Below are positions 32,550 to 41,119 of a stretch of 64,000 nt of DNA, one piece after another. The position numbers and the translations under genes were made by a program. Within the stretch, counting starts at the first letter, position 1; every line of letters begins with the position of its first letter. Source of the DNA: Pythium myriotylum (taxonomy: Eukaryota > Oomycota > Peronosporomycetes > Pythiales > Pythiaceae); assembly GCA_023091665.1 (NCBI GenBank), contig JALJCQ010000033.1, forward strand, positions 558,001 to 622,000, written 5' to 3'. Below the pieces are notes generated by a model, which saw only the letters and a program-made list of their open reading frames with translations, made no database searches and was not told the DNA's origin.

Positions 32550-34098
32550 CTACTCCATCGTTACCGAGTTTCTCGAAGCCTGCGCGACGTCTCGAGTGAG
32601 TCTTCTCCCAATGCAAAATCCTTTTGACTATCCTTACCTCCAAGATTTGGTTGATTGGAATGCCGCCGCCACGAGCGTTGTACTGAAACAGGATCTTGGT
32701 CCAGCTATCGGCAAGAGCTCGCTGGGGGGAGCAACGGCCTGCGAACTCCAATCCTGTCAAATGGGGGCGTTGATCGTCGTCGAAGTATCCATGGTCGAAC
32801 GAGAACTTGGCCAAATCACCCTCAGTGAGCTGCACGGGCACCAACAGTGAGCGAGAAAGAAGGTGCATTTGAGTGTGGGAGAGCATCAACGAACCTCATT
32901 CGCCTCGACAAACGCGAGATCTGGCGACCACAGAACTATTCCCTCCAGGGTTGCAAAGTGCCCATCGACGTTGAAGCGAAGAACAATCGACGGCTTATCG
33001 TTGAATACAAAGTACCGACTGGTCGTTGCATCTTTCCACACGAGAGCGAGTGGGGACAATCCCAAATCGTAATGCGCCGCCTTGAAGTAGAACAATAAAC
33101 CGTCTCTGCAAAGACGCTTCCAATGAGTTCTAGCTTTAGATTACTTCAGTATTAGAGACACTCACTTGAGGAATGGAAACGGAGTCGCGTAAGCGGAATG
33201 GAGCCCTTGTTCGTCGCACTCAAAACACGGCACAGGCTACATACAATTCACAGTCAGACGTCATAAACCTCCCTCAAGTATCCAACGTGCGCGTACTCAC
33301 GAGAAATCGATGCGGGTTTGAAGATGACTTGGTCGCAGTGGTGCCTTCATCTAGCTTATCACGTAGCCAATACAGTCGGAACTCAGTCGTACAGTTGTAC
33401 AACAAATACCCCTGTGCACGGCCAACGGCGTCCTTAGAACGCCTCCTCCGTTACGCTTTCGCACGGGGCGTACCTTCCAGCACATGACATCGAGCACGTA
33501 GAAGGTTTCATCGTGCTCATGGTATATGCAATCGAGAATGCAGTAGGCGTCAGCTGCCGTCGAGGTCTTTCGGGAGCCGTTCGGCAGCGCGGAAGGGAAC
33601 TTCTTGAAGACGTTGCCTGACTGGGTTCGAGCCACGGTGACGGCACTTTCGCAATGCAGATACATAAGCCAGCAGCAACAAGAGTAGCCCCCACTCCAGA
33701 CCTACGTACTTGCTAGCGACGACGAGGCAGCGCTTGCCCTCTGGTCGAGGCAGCACGAACCAGCCGGCACCCGTGGTGCTGCCTTTGCCGTTCAGATCTG
33801 CGGGCACGTCCACCATCCACTCGGGCACCGTGAGCTGCTGGCTGAAGTGCTCTCTGCGGCGCTTGATCCGCTCCTCGCGCGTCTTGCTCTTGGTCTTCTT
33901 GGCCGAAGCTACGAGTTCCATGGCCTCGCCGTCCGACTCGTCCTCGCGCGCCGCGAGTCGCCGCGCGTGGGCCGTGAGGTCTCGCCGCGCCTGTCGCTGC
34001 TGCTGCACCATCTCGCGCCGCCGCGCGGCCGCATCGCGCACCCACGGCGTCTGCTTGACGCCCGTGCGCTTGGCCGCGACGTCGCCCATCGACGCCAT
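32550..34098 (-). CDS. Snurportin-1, 391 aa
   Basis: Nuclear import adaptor that binds the trimethylguanosine cap of spliceosomal snRNPs and hands them to importin-beta. Exons (minus): 33710-34098, 33474-33645, 33301-33411, 33166-33236, 32895-33105, 32638-32829 and 32550-32579; six introns of 58-65 nt. Residues 1-60 are an Arg-rich importin-beta-binding segment ([16 protein letters not shown]). The cap-binding domain contains the strongly conserved [57 protein letters not shown] and [10 protein letters not shown], then [25 protein letters not shown] split over two exons. The last exon encodes only nine residues and the stop. Human snurportin has 360 residues. Two starts nine bases apart (34098, 34089) are possible. 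The 3' end lies 37 bp from the stop of the convergent WD40 gene. Confidence 0.94.
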
Positions 34099-34192
34099 CG
34101 GAGCTGCTCACGAGGTGCTGCTATTGCACCCCGTGACCACTAACGATCGGGTTCTTAACAGGCACGGGTCAGTGAGAGATCCACCAGCAATA
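34099..34192. promoter_or_regulatory. 94-bp bidirectional promoter, snurportin and CLP1
   Basis: Only 94 bp separate the start codons of two divergent RNA-processing genes. The interval includes CACCCCGTGACCACTAACG near the centre but no TATA box or clear initiator that I can assign. Shared regulation is inferred from the spacing. Confidence 0.5.
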
Positions 34193-35577
34193 ATGGCGGC
34201 GGCGGGCGTGGAGGAGATCGTGCTCGCGCGCGAGTGCGAGTACCGCGTGGAGGTCGGCGCGCAGACGGAGCTCAAGGTCAAGCTCGTGAGCGGCTCCGCC
34301 GAGCTCTTCGGCGTCGAGCTCGCGATCGACAACGAGTACACGCTGCGCGACCTCAAGGCCGCCATCTTCACGTGGTACGGCGCGACGCTGCACGTGCGCG
34401 GCACGCCCGAGGTCGCGTACACGTCCGACGAGACGCCCATGAACAGCTACGTCAACATCCACGCGCAGCTGCAGAAGCGCCGCGAGCTGGCCAAGCTCAA
34501 GCACAGCGCCGGCCCGCGCGTGCTCATCGCCGGGCCGGTGGACAGCGGCAAGTCGACGCTCACGCAGATCCTGCTCAACTACGCCCTGCGGCTCGGGGAG
34601 AAACCCACCCACGTCGACCTCGACGTCGGCCAGAACAGCCTGAGTGTGCCCGGTAGCGTGGCGGCGTCGCCGCTGGACATGAACTGCCTGAACGTCGAGG
34701 AAGGCTACGTGCTCACGAACCCTCTCGTCTACTTTTTCGGCCACACGAGCATGGCCGACAACGCCGACCACTTCCGCAACGTGCTGCAACTGCTTGCGCG
34801 AGCTGTCAAGCGCCGCCTCGAGGACGATGAGGAGGTGAACGCGTCGGGATGCATCATCAACACGTGCGGCTGGGTCGACGGGCTCGGGTACGATCTCTTG
34901 GTCGAGTCCATTGAAGCGTTCGACGTCGACGTTGTGCTCGTCATTGGGCAGGACCGCCTCTACAGCCGGCTGCAGAGTTCGCTGGCGAAGTCGCCCAACT
35001 ACGAGCGTCTCTCGATCGTCAAGCTCGCGCGCTCGGGCGGCGTCGTGCCGCTCAACAGCAAGTACCGCTCGGGTCGCCGTCAGAGCCGCATCCGAGACTA
35101 CTTTTACGGCTCGCACTCGCTTCTGCGGCCCATTCCGCTGTTATCGCCCTGTATCAACGAGTACTCGATGGATGAGGTCGAGTTCTACGCCGTGCGAGAT
35201 GTGACGGTGTCGGCTGGCATGCTCCCTGTGGGCCAAACGGCGTCCGAGCTGAGCAGACTCTTTGTGACCAAGCTCGAGAAGACACTCGATTTGCAACACT
35301 CAGTCGCGGCGGTCGCCCACCCAAAGAAACATGACAGTCGTGAGGCGCTCACAGCCACATCGTCTGACTTGTCGTGGCTCCTGGAGACCCCAGCCGCGGG
35401 GTTTGTGTTCGTGTGCGTGATTGGCAGCGTGATGTTGTCCATGGCTATTGCTAACTCTTTTGTGTGCTTAGAAAGGAAATCCGAGAAGCCGACAAGAAAA
35501 TCGTCCTCCTCGTGCCTTCGCCAGGGCCTCTACCGTCCAAGCACTTGATTCTCGGATCGATCAAATGGATTGAGTGA
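34193..35577 (+). CDS. CLP1: Polyribonucleotide 5'-hydroxyl-kinase CLP1, 441 aa
   Basis: Subunit of pre-mRNA cleavage factor II (with PCF11) and, in animals, of the tRNA splicing endonuclease complex; it phosphorylates RNA 5' ends. Exons 34193-35412 and 35472-35577 (59-nt intron). Seen: N-terminal beta domain, P-loop GPVDSGKST near 114, Walker-type HVDLDVGQNSLSVPGSV, YFFGHTS, INTCGWVDGLGYDLL, and the C-terminal domain ending KHLILGSIKWIE. The intron is certain because reading through it gives an unrelated tail, while splicing restores the conserved C-terminus. The P-loop Lys and Ser are kept, so ATP binding is expected; yeast CLP1 binds ATP but has lost kinase activity. The open frame continues far upstream of the ATG at 34193, but that part is antisense to snurportin exon 1. 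Confidence 0.95.
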
Positions 35578-35630
35578 ATGTTAGTTCCTGTTTTCTATTC
35601 CATGTGACTCTGCGAGCCCTACTACATTCT

Positions 35631-37688
35631 CTAAAACCACCCTTGGTCGGGGCGGTTCTCCCGGTACCAATCGCCGCCGTTCATGTCCAGAGCACGCTCG
35701 AACTCGCCAGCTCGGGCGACGATCTTCACGACGATTTCATAAAGCTCGACGTTCGTGTCGTCGTCGACAACCTTGGACAGCTCGTCGTACAACGACACTG
35801 CACAGCGCCAGTCTTCTTCCTTCTCACACGACGCCATAACTAGCCGACCAATTTCGGCCTTGATTGCAACGGGTGTCGAGGCGAGCTTGAGCGCTTGATA
35901 CAGCTTCACCAACCGCTCATGATCGCCTAGCTCCTTTGCAGCTCGAGCACCAAGAACGTAGAGTGCTGACGATGGGAATTGTAGCTGCGGAGACCACACA
36001 TTCTGGTAGTTGGCGTGAGTGGTCTCAAAATCATCCAGAATCTCCAGCGCGTCCTCATAACGTTGCTTCTTCAACGCGTGCTTCATCATGGCTGTGAACG
36101 AGAACACAGTGGCCAACGAGGGATCATCCTCCATCAACTGGAGCTGGCGCTGCGCACCCGCCCAGTCGTCGGCATTAAGGTACGTCGACAAGATGTGGTT
36201 GTGGGCGATCGCAGTTGGGATTTGGCCTCGGCGGACGAATTCTTCCAGAAGTACCGCCGCGCTTTCCACATCCCCGAGCTTGGAACACGCGCGTAGCAGG
36301 TAGTTCAGGGTCTTGGCGCTCCTCGCTCGTCTGCGACAAGTGAGGTCGCTTCGCCAGACGTCAATGACAGATTGGTATTCTCCCGCTTCGTAGTACACGC
36401 CCATGAGTGTTTCGAAATTGGCTCGATCACGACGCAGGTCCTGCTCCTCAATCGCTTGATTCCAGTATTGCCTCGCTCGCTCGCAGTCCCCGGCCAACTG
36501 GCAAGACTCCAAGAGTCCGTTCAATGTGTACACGTCCCACTTGATACCTTGTTGCGCCATCTTGTCGAGAATCGAGGGCAGGAGGTCTGGTCGCCGAGAC
36601 CTCCGCGCGCCGAGGATGAGTGCGTTGAACGTCACGAGATCGGGTGCGATCCCCTGCGTTTGAATGCGTTCGAATACCCGGAGCGCGTCATCCATGCGGC
36701 CGGCATTCCCATAGGCCGAGATCAGCGTGTTGTACGAGTAGATGGAAGGCTTGCCATTAGCTTCGAGAAACGCCATGATCTTATCCAGTTGGTCGAGGTC
36801 CGACGTGCGCGCGCAGGCGCTGAGCGCCGCATTGCCCACCTTTTCGCCCAAATACACGCCTTCATCCACGAGCATCGCGAACAGCTTAGTCGCGACCACG
36901 AACTGGCGGTTGCGCGAGCAAGTCGTGATGGCTGAGGCGAAGACATCGCTCTTGGTCAGCTGCGCGTCGTACGGCAGCGCGTCCACGAACTCCTCAATGT
37001 CCTCCCATCGATTCAGCCGCGCATACGCAAGCACGATGGCGCCGTAGGTGCGGTGATTTGGCTGCACTTTGGCCTCGATCATCTCTTCGAGCAGCTCGAA
37101 GGCGCGGGGGATTTTGTCGCGACTGGCGCGCGCGCAGGCGTGGATTGCGCTCGTGTAGGTCACGACGTCGGGCTCGACGCCGACGTGGCGCGCAATGCCG
37201 AGGATGCCAACGGCGACGGTGGCGTTGCCCAGGCGCGCGCTCTCGGCGGCTACGCGGTTGAGTCGGTTGCGGTCGGCGGGCTCGGTGAACTGGTTCTTGA
37301 GCAGCGCGAGCGCCGTCTTGGTGCGATTGCTCTTGATGAGCGCGCCGACAAGCAGCACGAGCTCCTGGTCGGACCACCCGAAGCCCATGATGGGGAAGTT
37401 GTCGAGGTAGCTGCGCAGCGTGGAGGAGACGGCGTTGGTGGCCATGCAGTCCTCGAGCAGCGCGCGGAACTTGGCGCGGTCCATGGCGCGCCACTGGCCG
37501 CGGTCGTGCTTGCGGATGGTGAGCGGCGCATACTCCTGCGGGCGGTGGTGCCAGACGCCGCCCAGGAGCGCGGCGTTGGGCGGTGCGAGCGTCGAGTGGA
37601 GGCGCCGCGCGAGGCCCGCGACGCGGCGCATGGTGCTTGCGACCAGTTGTGCGTGTGGGCCCAGCCATGCGAGGAGCTCCCTCCGCAA
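35631..37688 (-). CDS. Pentatricopeptide-repeat protein, probably mitochondrial, 685 aa
   Basis: RNA-binding helical-repeat protein, single exon. At least nine PPR units are visible, for example DVVTYTSAIHACARASRDKI, NHRTYGAIVLAYARLNRWED, SIYSYNTLISAYGNAGRMDD and DLVTFNALILGARRSRRPDL, each of about 35 residues with the typical helix-turn-helix pattern. The N-terminus (MRRELLAWLG...STMRRVAGLARRLHSTLAP) is Arg-rich and lacks acidic residues after Glu4, consistent with a mitochondrial presequence; a second Met at 37631 would also leave one. There is no DYW or SMR domain. It probably acts in mitochondrial RNA stability, processing or translation (family knowledge); the target RNA is unknown. Its stop is 53 bp from that of CLP1. 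Confidence 0.92.
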   Translation of the reverse strand: MRRELLAWLGPHAQLVASTMRRVAGLARRLHSTLAPPNAALLGGVWHHRPQEYAPLTIRKHDRGQWRAMDRAKFRALLEDCMATNAVSSTLRSYLDNFPIMGFGWSDQELVLLVGALIKSNRTKTALALLKNQFTEPADRNRLNRVAAESARLGNATVAVGILGIARHVGVEPDVVTYTSAIHACARASRDKIPRAFELLEEMIEAKVQPNHRTYGAIVLAYARLNRWEDIEEFVDALPYDAQLTKSDVFASAITTCSRNRQFVVATKLFAMLVDEGVYLGEKVGNAALSACARTSDLDQLDKIMAFLEANGKPSIYSYNTLISAYGNAGRMDDALRVFERIQTQGIAPDLVTFNALILGARRSRRPDLLPSILDKMAQQGIKWDVYTLNGLLESCQLAGDCERARQYWNQAIEEQDLRRDRANFETLMGVYYEAGEYQSVIDVWRSDLTCRRRARSAKTLNYLLRACSKLGDVESAAVLLEEFVRRGQIPTAIAHNHILSTYLNADDWAGAQRQLQLMEDDPSLATVFSFTAMMKHALKKQRYEDALEILDDFETTHANYQNVWSPQLQFPSSALYVLGARAAKELGDHERLVKLYQALKLASTPVAIKAEIGRLVMASCEKEEDWRCAVSLYDELSKVVDDDTNVELYEIVVKIVARAGEFERALDMNGGDWYRENRPDQGWF

Positions 37689-38053
37689 GGCGATGAGCGA
37701 GTCTGAGAGGGGTGGCCCAGCGGTGCAAAGACACGGGCCAGCAGAGCTTGAAGTCGTAAAAAGAGGCCAGCACTCTGGTAATTACTGTACCGAAATACCG
37801 AAAACAGCAGGATGTGGTTTGACATTTGCTATTTCAGTAGATAACAGTATACTTACCCGAAACCTACTGTAAAAGATCGATCAAGCGTGTCTCTGCAACG
37901 TTCTGAATGCGAATTTCTCCGGGACCAGCCTCCGACCGACCGCGCGACCGACCGGCGATCTTCGACAGCTCCATTCCCCGTTCCCATTCAGGCGCCACCT
38001 CACTCCATTCTGCGATCTGCTCCGCGCCCTACACACCGAGTCTCTCCGCCGCG
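37689..38053. other. Divergent promoter region, PPR and uricase genes
   Basis: This 365-bp gap holds the 5' leaders of both genes. A pyrimidine-rich, initiator-like stretch (TCCATTCCCCGTTCCC) lies near 37971, about 80 bp upstream of the uricase ATG. I see no coding sequence. Confidence 0.4.
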
Positions 38054-39107
38054 ATGGTCGTCAAGCTCCTCACCCACGAGCACGGCAAGGGCCGCGTCCG
38101 CTTGCTCAAGGTCGACCGCCAGCCCGACAAGCACTCGGTCATCCAGCTCGAGGCCGAGATCCTGCTCGAAGGCCCCGCCGAGCGCGCCTACTACGACGGC
38201 GACAACGGCGGCGTGCTGCCCACCGACTCGGTCAAGAACACGGTCTACGTGCTCGCCAAGAAGCACGAGTTCGCGACCATCGAGGACTTTGGTATCATCC
38301 TCGCAAAGCACTTCATCTCGACCCACCCCAACATCGTGAGTGGCTCTCCAACGCCGGAAGAACCCACATGAACTTTTCTAACTCGCTCTCGTAGATTGAC
38401 GTTGCCAAGGTCAAGATCTTCCAGACCGAGTGGATCCGCGTCGTGTCCCCAGACTCGAAGGGAAAGATTGTACCGCACCATCACGCTTTCATCGGCGGCG
38501 GCAGCGGCATCTCCAACACATAGTAAGTGTCTCTCGGGTGGAAGACAAAGATGATGGCAGAGGTCTCATCAATGGACTTTTCCCCCCATCTAGTGTCGTC
38601 GGACGCAAGTCCCCACACGGAGGTGAAGTCCAGGTCTCGGTCCAGTCCGGCATTGAAGGCCTGAAGGTGCTCAAGACGGCCAAGAGCAGTTTCGTGGACT
38701 TCTTCCGCGACGCGTACACGACTTTGCCAGATGTGCCAGATCGCCTTGTTGGCTCTGTCGTGACGGCGACGTGGAACTACACGAGCGAGGCCACGCGCTG
38801 TGACTTCAAGCAGCAAGCCGAAGACATCAAGCGAGTCATGATCGAGGCCTTCGCTGGCCCTGCTGACGTTGGCGTCGACAGCCCGGCAGTCCAGTACACA
38901 CTCTACAAGATGGGTGAGGCTGTGCTCGACCAGATTCCTTCTGTCAAGGACATCACGATTACGATGCCCAATGTTCACAACTTGCCAGTGGATCTCACCC
39001 GTTTTGGGCTCAAGAACAAGCACCCACACGGCGAAGTCTTCTTGCCGACGGACGAGCCGCATGGCATCATCCGTGCAACTATGGTGCGCTCCACATCGAA
39101 GTTGTAG
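38054..39107 (+). CDS. Urate oxidase (uricase), peroxisomal, 307 aa
   Basis: Oxidises urate to 5-hydroxyisourate with release of hydrogen peroxide, an early step of purine breakdown and nitrogen recovery. Exons 38054-38335, 38395-38522 and 38594-39107 (introns 59 and 71 nt). Active-site residues known from Aspergillus uricase are present: Lys12 in HGKGRVR, Thr57 in PTDSVKNT, Arg near 175 in FFRDAYTTL, Gln237 in SPAVQYTLY, and Asn/His at 263/265 in MPNVHNLP. The protein ends SKL, the canonical type 1 peroxisomal targeting signal, which fits containment of the peroxide. Length matches the family (about 300). No feature suggests inactivation. Confidence 0.97.
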
Positions 39108-39245
39108 ACATTGCTGCACTGGAGGTCGGCCACTAGTAGGTCGTGCGGTCCGTTTATCTTGCGCAATCCACCAACAGTTCTCGTATAACTTGGATTTTAT
39201 TGTCCGTTTTACTGCTCACTACTCGTGTCAAATGCTCCGTCCTGA

Positions 39246-40967
39246 TCACGCGTGAAGCTTGTCGGCACGACGGAACAAACTGTCGACAATGTTCCCCACA
39301 TTCTGGATCACACCCAGACCGGCGGTGTAGGTTTTCTAGCCAACAAGAGAACTAGTTAGTCGGGAGGTCAGCACACATGCGATTGCTGGAGAGAACCCAC
39401 GTCTTCATCAGTGCTGTCGTACACAATCAACTGACCCTTGCCCTGATCCAAGATGCCATGGAACTTGTGATCCAAAATCATTTGAGAGAGCCTGCAATGG
39501 AGAAGAGTATCAGCTCATGTCAATCGCCTCCCCGCTGAGTTGTCACTTACTTGAGTTCGATTTGGGCAAGCGGAAGGTTGATCAACTTGGCAACATGGGC
39601 GATCTCGACACATGAGAATGGCTGGATAATCTTGATGAGGTTACTCTCCAAGAGCTTCTCGTAGAGCTTGCCCAAGTGAATTTTGATCAGTGCGTCATCC
39701 ACAAGTTGGGCGGCGTACTTCTTCGTTGCTGCCTCGAAAAGTTCCAGCGACCGCTTTTCATGTGCCTTGGCGACTGCCTGGAGAGCTTCCAAATCGACTC
39801 CAATGAACTTGATCGCCTGCTTGCCGTTAATAATGGTGTTGACTTCACTGGCTCCACCGCTCGCAATCTTACTGAGTAGCATGTACTTGAGGCACGCAAG
39901 GGCCTCTTTCTCGTCCAGGTTGGCGAGCGCCTCGAATGCCTCGAAGAAGTATGAGTACGCTGTCTTGTAGTCATGTTCCTCGGCGTGGAGCACTCCAGAC
40001 ATTTGATCGATCTGTGCTTGCGTGCGCGGGACGACATAAATCGTGTTGGAGATACTTCGAGCGGCCGTGAGCGCGGCCTTGGCCTTGGGAACATTGCGCA
40101 GGGCGTGGTGCAGCTTGCTTTCGACCAAGTGGATCTCGACAAGAAGCTGCTTGTCATCGAGCTTCTTGATCTCTCGGACGAGAGATGTGATGAGGTCGAG
40201 CGCTGGCTGGAACTTTTGCTGCTGGAAATAGCTATCGAGATACTCGCAGCGTCAGCGGGGACCAACCATCTCGCCCTCAATATCAGGATCACTCACATGG
40301 AAGCGAGACGTGCCTCCACTCGCTGGCGCAGGAAAGTGTGCTTCTCCTGCTTGCACCACTGGATCGAGTCGAGACACAAGTCGGCTTGCAGCTGAAGCGC
40401 CTTGTCATTGTCCAGCACTTGCACCTTGGAGACCATGTCGATGACCGTGCGGACTGTGAAATAGAGTGATGGAGGTAAGCCCGGCGCAAGCGAACGACGA
40501 CGAGTCAACTAGGCAACGCACTGATTTTGCCCGTCTTGGCCTTCGGGATCGTCAAGAAGAACGGGCGCAGCGACTGCAGCAGCGTCGCCAGCTCCTTCTC
40601 GCGCCTGCGTAGTCAACCGCAACCTCAGGATCCGACTCCCTCCGAGTCAGACGGCAAATGCAGCGACCAACGTACCCGTACTGGATGTAGAGCTGGCTCA
40701 GCTTGTAGATGGCCAGCTCCTTGGTGCGCTGCACCACTTCGCTCGCCGGGTCGTTCCCGACTGAAACGAGCGCCGTCAGAGTCGAGCATCGCCTCCCTCC
40801 CCGCAACCCAACGTACCGTACGCGACGATCTGCTGCAGCGCGTGGATGGACGGTGCCGGGTCGCTCGCGGGCGTGAGCGTCGCGATCGCCTCCTCGGCCT
40901 CGTCCAGCTGCAGCTGCAGCGGGTGCGCGGCCTCCGCCTCCTCCATCTCCACGTCGCGCTTCTCCAT
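39246..40967 (-). CDS. RPN6: 26S proteasome non-ATPase subunit RPN6/PSMD11, 445 aa
   Basis: Lid subunit that clamps the 19S base to the 20S core. Exons (minus): 40817-40967, 40676-40760, 40522-40604, 40297-40453, 39551-40231, 39401-39491 and 39246-39335. Seen: acidic N-terminus [14 protein letters not shown], helical repeats with [53 protein letters not shown] and LKYMLLSKI, then the PCI domain ([26 protein letters not shown]) and the C-terminal FHGILDQG...[15 protein letters not shown]. For the fourth intron, the acceptor at 40232 (exon starting C TAT TTC) was chosen because it restores the frame and the conserved EARL-S-YF junction; the nearer AG does not. Length is near human PSMD11 (422). 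Confidence 0.95.
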
Positions 40968-41119
40968 CGTCACGATCTTGAGCTTCTTCCACCTTCGGAT
41001 CACTGCGGGGGATATCTTCACCCCACGACAGCCTGCGATGTTCAAATACGTGTCTATTTGCGTAAATTATAGGATTCCTCAAAGACTTGTCAGAATTGAT
41101 ACCGAACGGACGCCGCTGG

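Noticed and set aside
33710..34192. Upstream extension of the CLP1 frame by 161 codons
   Set aside because: It covers exon 1 of snurportin on the other strand and is Arg/Ser-rich without homology; CLP1 homology starts just after the ATG at 34193.
34169..35116. 315-codon open frame on the minus strand opposite CLP1
   Set aside because: Antisense shadow of a conserved gene with codon-bias composition; no known domain.
37053..37706. 217-codon open frame on the plus strand opposite the PPR gene
   Set aside because: Antisense shadow over PPR repeats; low-complexity Ala/Val/Arg composition.
40232..40260. Apparent non-canonical (GT-GA or TG-AG) intron in RPN6
   Set aside because: Using the acceptor at 40232 gives a normal GT-AG intron and the conserved EARL-S-YF junction.
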